The notes: generated from the letters alone by a model not told the origin. Shown: positions 50,676 through 58,879, counted from the first letter of the stretch. The stretch: DNA of 64,000 bases from Nocardia transvalensis NBRC 15921 (GCF_000308875.1 NZ_BAGL01000065.1:48438-112437); one strand, 5' to 3'. A program made the numbers and translations.

Positions 50676-51875
50676 ATGGTGCACACAGTGGCTTTCGACC
50701 GGGAGGTGCGACGATGGGCCACTGTGCGCCGCCCCCTCCGACTACTGGTCCTCGTCGTGCTCTCGGCTGCCGGGCTCGGGCTGGTCGTCCCGTGGCCGGT
50801 ACCCGCGCTCACCGCACCGGCCGTCGTCGACGCCCGGCCCCTGAGCTGCCTCGATGCCGCGCTGACGCGGTACGGGAACGCCGGGAGCGGCTGGACCGGC
50901 GGCGATTCGACCTGGTCGGCGGCATTGCCCGAGGGCCGCGAGGTGTTCGCGTTCTCCGATACGTTCCTGCCGCCCGTGCATCCGCCGGGCAGGCCGCCGG
51001 ATGCCGGATTCGTGCACAACTCGTTCGTCGTCCGGGAGGCGGACGGCCGCCTCTCCACCGTCGTCGGCGGCACCGCCGAGCGTCCGGCCGCGGTGCTCGC
51101 GCCGCCGGATCCCGGGCACTGGTTCTGGCTGGGCGCGGTCACGTATCCGGATGGCGCGCTTCAGGTTCCGGTCACCGAGTGGCGATCCACCGGGCCCGGA
51201 TCGCTCGATATCGAGTTCGCCGGGTCGTCGGTGGCGCGGTTCGACGCGCACGATCTGCGCCGGCCGATCTCGGTCACGCCGTTGCCTCGCGACCGCGGCA
51301 TCCAGTGGGGGCAGTGGGTACAACCGGACGGCCCGCGGACCTATGTGTACGGGGTCGAGACCGCGGGTGACGCCAAATACCTGCACGTCGCCCGCGTCGA
51401 CGGCGGCGATCTCCGGCACCGGTTCTCGTTCTGGACCGGACGCGGCTGGTCCGACGACGAGGCGGACTCGGCCCGGATCACCGACGGGATCAATGCCGAA
51501 TTCTCGGTCCACCGGGTGCGTGCGGGCGTGTACCTGCTCGTCACCATGCAGGGCGGCGCCGCGTTCAGCGACCGGCTGATCGGCCGGTACGCCCCGTCGC
51601 CGACGGGTCCGTTCGGGCCGGCCACCACGCTGTACGTCACACCGGAGACCGGTGCGGCGGGGTCGTATCGCGACCCCGACGTGTACACCTACAACGCACA
51701 CGTCCATCCGGAGTTCTCCACGCCGACGCGTCTGGTCGTGTCCTACAACGTCAACAGCATCGACACCGCGCCCGGCGGCGATGTCTATCGCCAGGTGAGC
51801 ATCTACCGTCCGCGCACGGTCCTGGTGACGCTCCGGGGCGAGACGGGCGACGCTCCGCGCGCGGCCTGCCCCTGA
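50676..51875 (+). CDS. Secreted protein, DUF4185/DUF5005-like beta-propeller
   Basis: A 399-residue exported protein. The signal is basic (RRWATVRRPLRLL) followed by a long hydrophobic core and PALTAPA. The mature part begins near GNAGSGWTGGDSTWSAALPEGREVFAFSDTFL (about 70-100), the start typical of DUF4185/DUF5005 propellers, with GFVHNSFVV and a final blade TRLVVSYNVNSID. Some DUF4185 proteins are endo-arabinanases that cut mycobacterial arabinogalactan; action on cell-wall glycan is therefore possible but not shown. The start codon is uncertain; several in-frame starts lie before the hydrophobic core. Confidence 0.68.
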   Translation: MVHTVAFDREVRRWATVRRPLRLLVLVVLSAAGLGLVVPWPVPALTAPAVVDARPLSCLDAALTRYGNAGSGWTGGDSTWSAALPEGREVFAFSDTFLPPVHPPGRPPDAGFVHNSFVVREADGRLSTVVGGTAERPAAVLAPPDPGHWFWLGAVTYPDGALQVPVTEWRSTGPGSLDIEFAGSSVARFDAHDLRRPISVTPLPRDRGIQWGQWVQPDGPRTYVYGVETAGDAKYLHVARVDGGDLRHRFSFWTGRGWSDDEADSARITDGINAEFSVHRVRAGVYLLVTMQGGAAFSDRLIGRYAPSPTGPFGPATTLYVTPETGAAGSYRDPDVYTYNAHVHPEFSTPTRLVVSYNVNSIDTAPGGDVYRQVSIYRPRTVLVTLRGETGDAPRAACP

Positions 51876-51883
51876 CCGGAGCC

Positions 51884-52327
51884 TCAGTACACGGTCGTGG
51901 CGTAGGGATCGGCGCGCAACTTGCCGTTGAGCAGGCGGAGGAAGGCGTCGGCGAAGCGGAGCATCCAGACGGTGTCGACGTTGCGGCAGTACTGTGTGCC
52001 GGAACCGCCTGTCCCCCAGCCGTTCACGGTCTCCATCGGAATCGCCGGGGCCCATCCGTGCAGGCGGAGGCGGACTCGCTCGGACAGCGCCACCACCGTC
52101 TCGACCCGCTCCGGATCGATGCCGAGATGTTTGTCCAGCGAGGCGCTGACGGCCCCCTGACAGCCGAGTGTCGCCTGCGTCCGCCAGTCGGCGCTCGCCT
52201 CCGCGAGCCAGGCGGGCCGGTCCGCGACGCGGTCGGCCTCCTCGGACAGCAGATACAGCCACAGCTCCGCCGAACCGTCGCGGCACCAGAATCCGTTGGC
52301 GCGGTAATCGATGAAGGAGCTGCCCAT
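51884..52327 (-). CDS. Hypothetical protein
   Basis: A 147-residue protein, not recognised. It contains FIDYRANGFWCRDGSAELWLYLL near the start, a helical middle (WLAEASADWRTQATLGCQGAVSASLDKHLG) and a C-terminus with WMLRFADAFLRLLNGKL; two cysteines could pair. It looks like a soluble, folded protein of the kind widespread in actinobacteria. Start ATG 52327 is a choice; the frame is open to 52384. The 282 bases before the next gene hold no gene that I can see. Confidence 0.55.
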   Translation of the reverse strand: MGSSFIDYRANGFWCRDGSAELWLYLLSEEADRVADRPAWLAEASADWRTQATLGCQGAVSASLDKHLGIDPERVETVVALSERVRLRLHGWAPAIPMETVNGWGTGGSGTQYCRNVDTVWMLRFADAFLRLLNGKLRADPYATTVY

Positions 52328-52609
52328 GGCCGGACAGTTCACCACGCTCCGCCGCCCCCTCCCACCTCTGGCGACAGTCACCACACTGTCGTCTCCACGG
52401 GGGATGCCGAATCCGGTTGCGCCGTCGGGAGTTTCGGCGTGATCCGCCCGGGTGGCCCACCGACCCGGTAAAGAAGGAGGGGTACGGACCGGCGGGCCAC
52501 CCGGGGGATTCCCATGCTACGTAATAACGGGGAAAAATGTCCGCTAAAACCAGTACGTCGGGGAAATCCGGTCGAATCGCCCTGGCGGGAGCTGGCAGAC
52601 TGCTGCCAC

Positions 52610-53584
52610 ATGGAACGAACCTTCGAGGAGTTGGTCGACGAGGCCGCCGCCGCGCCGGTGGCGGGCTGGGATTTCTCGTGGCTCGACGGGCGGGCCACCG
52701 AGCAGCGGCCGTCGTGGGGCTACCAGCGCCTGATGAGCGCGCGGCTGGCGACCGTGGCCGCCGCCCTCGACATCCAGACCGGCGGGGGCGAGGTCCTGGC
52801 CGAATCCGAGACGTTCCCGGCGACCATGGCCGCCACCGAATCCTGGCCGCCGAATGTCGCGAAGGCCACCGAACTCCTGCATCCCCGGGGCGTCGTGGTG
52901 ATCGCCGATCCGGACGAGCCGCCGCTCCCCTTCGCCGACGGGGCCTTCGACCTGGTCACCAGCAGGCATCCGGCCACCGTCTGGTGGGACGAGATCGCCC
53001 GCGTATTGCGCACGGGCGGAACCTATTTCGCACAGCACGTCGGTCCTGCGAGCGTCTTCGAACTGGTCGAGTACTTCCTAGGCCCGCAGCCCGAGGCCCG
53101 CCTCGAGCGCGATCCGCGCGACGAGGCCGCCGCCGCCGAGGCCGCGGGCCTGCGCATCGCCGACCTGCGCGGCGAACGACTGCGCATGGAGTTCGGCGAT
53201 ATCGGCGCGGTGGTGTACTTCCTGCGCAAGGTCGTCTGGATGGTCCCCGGGTTCACCGTCGAGGCCCACCTCGACCGCCTTCGCGACCTCCACGAAGCCG
53301 ACCGGCTACCGCGTGGTCCTCGCCGCCGCGACCCTGGACCCGGTGACCACCTCCGCCGGGGTGCGCGTCCTGCCCGACGCCACCTTCGAGGAGGTGTCCG
53401 CGCGCGGGATCGACACCCTGGTGGTGCCCGGGTCGGTCGAGGTCGACGACCGCCGCCGGGTGCGCGCGGTGACGGATCCGGCGGTGGTCGAGTGGGTGCG
53501 GCGGCTCGCGGCGGGCACCCGGCGGGTCGCCTCGGTCTGCGTCGGCGCGCACCTGCTGGCGGGCGCGGGGCTGCTGGACGGTAA
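52610..53584 (+). CDS. Class I SAM-dependent methyltransferase, C-terminus replaced by out-of-frame sequence
   Basis: The first 228 residues are a class I methyltransferase: SAM-fold remnants (ALDIQTGGGEVLAE), the post-motif PLPFADGAFDLVTSRHPATVWWDEIARVLRTGGTYFAQHVG (about 104-143 in pieces) and FTVEAHLDRLRDLHE near 53290. After that the frame reads Arg/Gly/Pro-rich nonsense to 53584 inside the next gene, in another frame. Relatives end about 20-25 residues past this point with their own conserved tail. The gene therefore seems to have lost its 3' end in a deletion that also removed the start of the neighbouring GlxA-type gene. Activity is uncertain. Confidence 0.7.
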   Translation: MERTFEELVDEAAAAPVAGWDFSWLDGRATEQRPSWGYQRLMSARLATVAAALDIQTGGGEVLAESETFPATMAATESWPPNVAKATELLHPRGVVVIADPDEPPLPFADGAFDLVTSRHPATVWWDEIARVLRTGGTYFAQHVGPASVFELVEYFLGPQPEARLERDPRDEAAAAEAAGLRIADLRGERLRMEFGDIGAVVYFLRKVVWMVPGFTVEAHLDRLRDLHEADRLPRGPRRRDPGPGDHLRRGARPARRHLRGGVRARDRHPGGARVGRGRRPPPGARGDGSGGGRVGAAARGGHPAGRLGLRRRAPAGGRGAAGR

Positions 53585-54173
53585 GCGCGCCACGACGCAC
53601 TGGTCGACCGCGCGGCAGCTGGCCGCGGACCATCCGGCGGTCGAGGTGGACGCCGACCCGATCTTCATCCGCGAGGGCGATGTCTGGACCGGGGCCGGGC
53701 TCAGCGCCTGCCTCGACCTGGCTCTCGCGCTGGTCGCCGACGATTTCGGCGAGGCGGTGGCGCTGCGGGTCGCGCGGCAGCTCGTGGTGTATCTGAAGCG
53801 GCCCAGCGGGCAGAGCCAGTTCAGCGTCTCCGTCGAGCCGATCTCCACCACGCGCCGCATCGAGGATCTCCGGCACTACATCACCCGCCACATCGCCGAC
53901 ACGCTCACCGTCGACGATCTCGCCGCGCACGCCCACGTCAGCGCCCGCCAACTCACCCGCATCTTCAAGACCGAACTCGGCACGACCCCCGCCGCCTACC
54001 TGGAGTCCGCCCGCGTAGAGGTGGCCCGCCACCGCCTCGAGACCACCGACGACACCCTCGACCGCATCGCCTCCACCTGCGGTTTCAACACCACCGACAC
54101 CCTCACCCGAGCCTTCCGCCGGACATTGGACACCACCCCCGCCGCCTACCGAAACCGTTTCCGGGTGCGGTGA
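53313..54173 (+). CDS. GlxA-family (DJ-1/PfpI plus AraC) regulator, N-terminus missing
   Basis: A 286-residue frame from GTG 53313. It comprises most of a DJ-1/PfpI-like amidotransferase domain (TLVVPGSVEV, VASVCVGAHLLAGAGLLDGKRATTHW, about 70-100) and an intact AraC DNA-binding domain (LTVDDLAAHAHVSARQLTRIFKTELG and IASTCGFNTTDTLTRAFRRTLDTTPAAYR). The usual first 35-40 residues, with the opening strand and the DLAGPxEVF helix, are absent; in-frame codons just upstream (PTGYR) continue the homology and then stop matching. No ribosome site precedes the GTG. The regulator is probably truncated by the junction with the methyltransferase. A palindromic element follows its stop directly. Confidence 0.75.
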   Translation: MVLAAATLDPVTTSAGVRVLPDATFEEVSARGIDTLVVPGSVEVDDRRRVRAVTDPAVVEWVRRLAAGTRRVASVCVGAHLLAGAGLLDGKRATTHWSTARQLAADHPAVEVDADPIFIREGDVWTGAGLSACLDLALALVADDFGEAVALRVARQLVVYLKRPSGQSQFSVSVEPISTTRRIEDLRHYITRHIADTLTVDDLAAHAHVSARQLTRIFKTELGTTPAAYLESARVEVARHRLETTDDTLDRIASTCGFNTTDTLTRAFRRTLDTTPAAYRNRFRVR

Positions 54174-54341
54174 TTCCGGCCGAAAGCATGCCGGAAAAAT
54201 GAGGGGGCATGCCGGAAACGGAAGAAGGGCGCACCAGGCGTGCGACGGATGTTCCTTCCCCGGCGCGCTTCCTCCCTCCCCGGCGCGCTTCCTCTTTCCC
54301 CGGCATGCTTGCTCTTTTCCCCGGCATGCTTTTGGCCGGGG
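54174..54341. repeat. Palindromic elements (copies 11 and 12) flanking a half-site array
   Basis: Copy 11 (54174-54196) has arms TTCCGGC/GCCGGAA and variant loop CGAAAGCAT, and begins right after the GlxA-type stop codon. Copy 12 (54319-54341) has arms CCCCGGC/GCCGGGG and loop ATGCTTTTG, and ends right at the stop of the next, convergent gene. Between them half-sites starting CCCCGGCGCGCTTCC occur at about 54258, 54278, 54298 and 54319 (20, 20, 21 bp). The block fills the convergent gap. Confidence 0.9.
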
Positions 54342-54779
54342 TCACGTCACGGCGACTCGGCGACGGGAGGTGGCGGGGCGGCGGGAGGTGGCGGGGCGGT
54401 CGAGGTCTATGAGGATGTAGGGGTCGGTGGTGGCGGCTTGTTTGCGGGGGTGGGCGCGGCGGTATGTGGCCGTGAGGATTTCGTATTCGGCCGTTCCGGG
54501 GAGGACGGCGCGGGCGAGGCCGGTGAGACGGTCGCGGTCGGTGCGGAGCGAGACGGGGCGCGGGGCGCGGAAGCTGCGCCACCAGGTGGTGGCGTCGGCC
54601 CGGCGGGCCCGCACGACCACGCCCCCGGGCGAGCGCGCGTACGACACCGGTAGCGTCCACGTCCGGTCCGACTCCCGGAAGCGGAGTTCGCCGACGGTTC
54701 GCCGGAGACCGAACGGTAGCCGCATCGCGATCAGTAGAGCCGAAGCACCGAGGCCCGCGGTGATGTCTCTAATGGTCAC
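54342..54779 (-). CDS. Hypothetical protein, possibly flavin split-barrel (nitroreductase/quinone reductase-like)
   Basis: A 145-residue protein. RESDRTWTLPVSYARSPGGVVVRARRADATTWWRSFR and LPGTAEYEILTATYRRAHP have the pattern of small actinobacterial split-barrel proteins related to deazaflavin-dependent nitroreductases; no cofactor residues can be assigned. The C-terminal tail contains a short duplication (PATSRRPATSRR) from an 18-bp direct repeat at about 54364-54399. GTG 54779 with AGAAGG upstream is chosen; the frame is open to ATG 54806 and 54890. It ends against copy 12 of the palindromic element. Confidence 0.6.
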   Translation of the reverse strand: MTIRDITAGLGASALLIAMRLPFGLRRTVGELRFRESDRTWTLPVSYARSPGGVVVRARRADATTWWRSFRAPRPVSLRTDRDRLTGLARAVLPGTAEYEILTATYRRAHPRKQAATTDPYILIDLDRPATSRRPATSRRRVAVT

Positions 54780-55057
54780 GTCGGCCGCCTTCTCGTCGTC
54801 GCACATTCGGTGACATGCTTCGATGATCCGGCGGCCGCGCGGCCGACCCCAGTGACCAAAGTCCCCGCGCGGGATTCCTTTCGACCGCATCTCCCCCGAA
54901 ACCGCATGTCCAGTCCGACCTGCGTGTTCCGGGGGAGGCGAAAGGGCTTTGCTGGACGGTCGCTGTGAGGGATCATGGAGCAGTGGTGCGAGGTGCGCCG
55001 CGGTGTCAACTGAGTATTTTCCACGATCGGCTTCCGCTACCCAGGAGGACGAGATCC

Positions 55058-55453
55058 ATGGTGATTATTCGGAACTACCGGCGTCCGGCCCTCATCGCGA
55101 GCGTCTTCGGGACGATGGGGCTGGCCGTCGTGACGGCCGCCGGCCCCGCACTGGCCGCCAATACTGTCGACGTCACCGGTGTCGGCCCCGCCAATATCGG
55201 GGTGAACTACGCCTGCGACGCCGGGTCCGGGGTGACCAGCATCCAGGCGATGGCCGGCGACCCGAACGCGGAGGCCGCGTCGGCCAGCGGCAAGCAGCCC
55301 GACGTCACCTGCGACGGCGCCCAGCACAGCACGGTGATCGTGCTGACCGGGGCACCGCTGGCGGTCGGGCAGCAGGTGCAGATACGCGTGGCGCTGACCG
55401 ACAGCACCGATACCGTCGTCACGGGTCAGGCGAAGGTGTTCACCCTGGGCTAG
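55058..55453 (+). CDS. Small secreted protein
   Basis: A 131-residue exported protein. The signal is RNYRRPALIASVFGTMGLAVVTAAGPALAA with a clear AxA cleavage site near residue 33. The mature part is short, low in charge and strand-rich (NTVDVTGVGPANIGVNYAC to GQQVQIRVALTDSTDT), with two cysteines about 50 residues apart that probably form a disulfide. AGGAGG precedes ATG 55058. A perfect hairpin terminator follows nine bases after the stop. Family not recognised; similar small Ig-like secreted proteins are frequent in Nocardia relatives. Confidence 0.7.
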   Translation: MVIIRNYRRPALIASVFGTMGLAVVTAAGPALAANTVDVTGVGPANIGVNYACDAGSGVTSIQAMAGDPNAEAASASGKQPDVTCDGAQHSTVIVLTGAPLAVGQQVQIRVALTDSTDTVVTGQAKVFTLG

Positions 55454-55462
55454 CCCGGACAT

Positions 55463-55505
55463 GCGAAAAGGCCCGGAGAGTACGCGACTCTCCGGGCCTT
55501 TTCGC
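55463..55505. terminator. Strong bidirectional rho-independent terminator
   Basis: A perfect inverted repeat with 19-base arms (GCGAAAAGGCCCGGAGAGT at 55463-55481 and its complement at 55487-55505) and a five-base loop ACGCG. The GC-rich stem ends in TTTT on either strand, so it can terminate both the secreted-protein gene and the convergent lyase gene. It is unrelated to the dispersed palindromic element. Confidence 0.92.
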
Positions 55506-55512
55506 ACCGCCG

Positions 55513-56904
55513 CTACGGGTGGCCGAGCACCCGATCGATGAGATCGGGCGCCACCCCGAGGTAGTTCTCCGGGCGCAGCAGATCGTGGATCTCGGCTATC
55601 TCGAGGTGCTCGCGGACCGCCGCATTGCCCGCCAGCACCGCGGCGAGCGAGGTCCCGGACTCCGCGGCCTCGAACGCGGCGGTCTGCAGCACCTTCTTCG
55701 CCCCCACGCGCCCCAGCAGCGGCGTCAACCGGATCGACAACCGCTCCGAGACCAGCTGCCCGGCGCTCAGCTCGAGGCTCCGGCGCATGCGGTCGGTGTC
55801 GGCGCCGAGGCCGTCGGCCAGTTCGGCGGCGGTGTGCGCGCTGCCGCCCAGCAGCAGCAGGCATTCCCGCAGCGGCTGCCACTCCGCGTGCCACGCGCCG
55901 GGTGAGCGTTCGTCCTCGGCCAGCATCGCGGTGAACAGCGTCGACACCAGCGCCGGGATCTGTAGCGACGCGGATCGGATCAGCGTGGCGAGCACCGGAT
56001 TGCGCTTCTGCGGCATGGCCGAGGATTCCCCGCGGCCGGCCGCGACGGGTTCGTACACCTCCATGACCTCCGTGCGCGACTGCGAGATCACGTCGACGGC
56101 GAATTTGCCGAGCGCCCCCGAGGTGGTGGCCACCGCGGCGGCCAGATCGGCGAACGGGGTGCGGACGCTGTGCCAGGGCACGGGGCTCGGGACCAACGCC
56201 AGCTCCGCGGCGAATTCACCGGTCAGCCGGGTGTAGATCTCCGTGCCGCTCGCATCGGCCAGCTCACCGCCGCTGCGGCGCGCGCATTCGATATACGAGG
56301 CGAATGTCCCGGCGGCGCCGCCGAGTTGGACGGGCAACCCGTGGTCGCGGACCTGACGCAACCGGTCACCGGCGTCGAGCAGACCCTGGACCCAGCTCGC
56401 GACCCGGGCCCCGAAGGTCGTCGGCACCGCGTGCATCCCCAGGGTCCGCGCGGCGAGCAGCGTATCCCGATGCCGAAGTCCCAGGCGGGCAAGCGAATCC
56501 ACGCTCGCCTCCACGTCGGCGATGATCGTGGACAGCGCCCGGGAGGCACACAGCACGGTCGCCGTATCGAGGATGTCCTGACTGGTCGAACCCCAGTGCA
56601 CGTAGTGCGCGGCGGCCGGGTCGGTCGCCGCCACCACGCGTTGCAATTCCTGGACGAAGACGACCACCGGATTCGCCGCACCCCGCGACGCCCGGGCGAT
56701 CGCTCGCGTGTCGAACCGATGCGTCCGCACCGCCGCGGTCATCTGCGTGACGGCGTCGGCCGGAATGATGCCCAGCCGCGCCTGCGCGCGGGCCAGGGCC
56801 AGCTCGGCCTCGAGCATGGCCTCGATCCAGGCGTCGTCGGACACCAGATCCTCCACCGGCACACCGGCCCGCACCGGCGCCAGCAATCCCTTATCCACCA
56901 CCAT
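55513..56904 (-). CDS. Fumarase/aspartase-superfamily lyase (PcaB-like; candidate nitrosuccinate lyase)
   Basis: A 463-residue lyase. The superfamily signature loop is ESSAMPQKRNPVLATL (about 288-303); HYVHWGSTSQDILDTA (about 99-114) and HAVPTTFGARVASWVQGL are the other active-site regions. Sequence resembles 3-carboxy-muconate cycloisomerase (PcaB), but no other protocatechuate genes are present. It overlaps by 14 bases an FAD monooxygenase-like gene. In the aspartate-nitrosuccinate pathway, the PcaB-like lyase CreD/FzmL eliminates nitrous acid from nitrosuccinate made by the flavoprotein CreE/FzmM, and the two are normally adjacent. That role is inferred from the pair. Confidence 0.85.
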   Translation of the reverse strand: MVVDKGLLAPVRAGVPVEDLVSDDAWIEAMLEAELALARAQARLGIIPADAVTQMTAAVRTHRFDTRAIARASRGAANPVVVFVQELQRVVAATDPAAAHYVHWGSTSQDILDTATVLCASRALSTIIADVEASVDSLARLGLRHRDTLLAARTLGMHAVPTTFGARVASWVQGLLDAGDRLRQVRDHGLPVQLGGAAGTFASYIECARRSGGELADASGTEIYTRLTGEFAAELALVPSPVPWHSVRTPFADLAAAVATTSGALGKFAVDVISQSRTEVMEVYEPVAAGRGESSAMPQKRNPVLATLIRSASLQIPALVSTLFTAMLAEDERSPGAWHAEWQPLRECLLLLGGSAHTAAELADGLGADTDRMRRSLELSAGQLVSERLSIRLTPLLGRVGAKKVLQTAAFEAAESGTSLAAVLAGNAAVREHLEIAEIHDLLRPENYLGVAPDLIDRVLGHP

Positions 56905-58879
56905 CGACGTACTCCTTTCGATCCAGCCGGTCGCCCGCGGTCCGGTACGCGGCGAGGACGGCGCGGGCGATGCCGTCGTTGTCGGACAGCGTCACCGAGT
57001 TGACGCACGGGCGCGGGCCCGCGGCGGTCACCCAGTGCACGGCCTCGGTGGGCACGCCGACCACGTAGCGCCGGGGATGGGCGACGCCCTCGCCGTCGAG
57101 CAGCGCGTGGGTGTCGCGCTCCACCTCGACGCCGCCGGTGCCGTAGCGGCTGCCGTCCGGGTTAGTCACCGCGAAGCCACGGATCTCCTTGCGCCGCAGC
57201 AGGTTGTGCAGCAGGACGTCCCCGGTGGCGCGCAGATCCGGTTCGGGCAGGCGCGCGTCGATGAGCACCGTCCCCTCGACTTCCGACCCCTCGACCAGCG
57301 GGGAGTCGGTCACGAAGCGGCCCGCCCCGGCATCGAGGCGCACCCGCATCCCGGGCCCGACGATCCGCACCACGCCCGCCCGGATCAGCGCCGACAGCTC
57401 CGCGATGCGCACGGCGGGCGGGCCGATGGACAGGAACGCGTTCAACGGCGTGTACCAGCCGTCGAGATCGTCGCGGTAGGACCGGCCCGTGATACCGCCG
57501 TGGTCGACGATCAGCCGCACCTCGTTGCGCAGGTCGCGCAGCACGTCCAGCGCGGCCTTGACCGGGCCGTGCACATTGCCCATCCGGGCGTTGCGCACGT
57601 CGGTGTCCAGGTAGTCGAGCAGCCAGTCGCGGAACTCCGCGACGCCGCCGAAGCGGCGTCCCTCGGCGGGGTCGACCAGGGCGGTCCAGTCCCAGCGCCG
57701 GTCGGGCTCGATCCCGAATTCGGCGAGTACGTCGGCCGCCGCTCGCTCGGTCGGCGCGTCGAGATAGCGCGTCCGGAACCAGCGCAGGTCGCGCGGGCTG
57801 ACCCGGTCGGCGATCAGCACCGCGTAGTAGACCGCCTCGACCTCCCGCGCCACCAGCGGCCAGACGTCACGACGGAAGGAGATGTCACCGAAACGCTCGG
57901 CGCGGCTGCGCAGTTCGGCGATGCGGGCCGGATCGAGCAGCGTCGGTACATGCCGGTCGTCGAGGGCCTTCTGGTTCTCGCCGCGCGCGTGGTGCGGCAC
58001 GCCGCGCCGGCACCCGGCGACGATGAACGGCTCACGGCCGGAGGCGATGTACTCCAGGGTCCCGTCGGCGTGGGTCTCCTTGAAATACCCGCCGCGGCCG
58101 ACCGTCAGCAATGCCATGTAGTCGAAGAACGTCAGGCCGAGACCCCGGATGATGGCGGTGTGCCGCGCGGGCACCCGGTCCATGTCCACATCCGCGGCAT
58201 TGATCGGGGAGATATGCATCAGCCCCGGCGGCAGCTCACCCGCCCAGCACCGCCCGCCGGGTTCCGCCGGTTCTCGCGGCGCGACATGGCCCTGCGCGAG
58301 AACGACCGCGTGCAATCCGCCGATCCGCTCCCCCGTGCTCAGCGTCAGCTCTTGCAGACCCGCCGGATCGTCGCGGAGATCGGTTGCCGTGGCGGTGATC
58401 TCGTGGGTGCGCACCCAGCGCGCGTACCTGTCGCGGATGTGCTCGTAGGCCCAGCGCAGGTAATGACCGTAGAAGGCGCGGGTCGGATAGGTGTTCGGCA
58501 GGGTGCGGCACGCCTCGGTATACATATCCTCGGGCAGGCCGGCGAAATTGCCGATCTTCGTCAGAAAGCTGGCCCATTCGAACAGGCTGGGGCCCGCGAT
58601 CACGGGCCCGTCCATCTCCACGCTGTCGTCGGTGTAGATGGTGACCTGTGCCGCAACGGTATTCATCAGCAGATGCCGCGATTGGCCGGTGCGCCAGACG
58701 GTTCCGGTGCCGACCCTGGTCGAATCGATGAGATAGATCTCGGTCTCGATATGGTCCTCACCCCGGAGGATATTGGCGCAGAGCCGCTCGAAAAAGCTCA
58801 GACCTCGGGGGCCCACGCCGACTACTGCGATGCGTAACGGATCTCGGGATTCGGATCCATGCCTGTGCCTAGCCACCAC
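56891..58879 (-). CDS. FAD/NAD(P)-binding protein (candidate CreE/FzmM-type aspartate N-oxygenase)
   Basis: A 662-residue flavoprotein. The N-terminal dinucleotide motif is RIAVVGVGPRGLSFFERL (about 16-33), followed by HLLMNTVAAQVTIYTD (about 69-84), YPTRAFYGHYLRWAYEHI (about 131-148) and IIRGLGLTFFDYMALLT (about 245-261), the pattern of NAD_binding_9-type proteins. CreE and FzmM, which oxidise L-aspartate to nitrosuccinate, belong to such a family and are of similar length by my recollection. Its overlap with a PcaB-like lyase supports that pathway. Start is GTG 58879 or GTG 58876, both after GAGGGTG. If not CreE-like, it would be an uncharacterised flavoprotein. Confidence 0.8.
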   Translation of the reverse strand: MVARHRHGSESRDPLRIAVVGVGPRGLSFFERLCANILRGEDHIETEIYLIDSTRVGTGTVWRTGQSRHLLMNTVAAQVTIYTDDSVEMDGPVIAGPSLFEWASFLTKIGNFAGLPEDMYTEACRTLPNTYPTRAFYGHYLRWAYEHIRDRYARWVRTHEITATATDLRDDPAGLQELTLSTGERIGGLHAVVLAQGHVAPREPAEPGGRCWAGELPPGLMHISPINAADVDMDRVPARHTAIIRGLGLTFFDYMALLTVGRGGYFKETHADGTLEYIASGREPFIVAGCRRGVPHHARGENQKALDDRHVPTLLDPARIAELRSRAERFGDISFRRDVWPLVAREVEAVYYAVLIADRVSPRDLRWFRTRYLDAPTERAAADVLAEFGIEPDRRWDWTALVDPAEGRRFGGVAEFRDWLLDYLDTDVRNARMGNVHGPVKAALDVLRDLRNEVRLIVDHGGITGRSYRDDLDGWYTPLNAFLSIGPPAVRIAELSALIRAGVVRIVGPGMRVRLDAGAGRFVTDSPLVEGSEVEGTVLIDARLPEPDLRATGDVLLHNLLRRKEIRGFAVTNPDGSRYGTGGVEVERDTHALLDGEGVAHPRRYVVGVPTEAVHWVTAAGPRPCVNSVTLSDNDGIARAVLAAYRTAGDRLDRKEYVDGGG

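Noticed and set aside
55513..56904. Protocatechuate pathway pcaB
   Set aside because: No pcaG, pcaH, pcaC or pcaD neighbours; the overlapping partner is a large flavoprotein.
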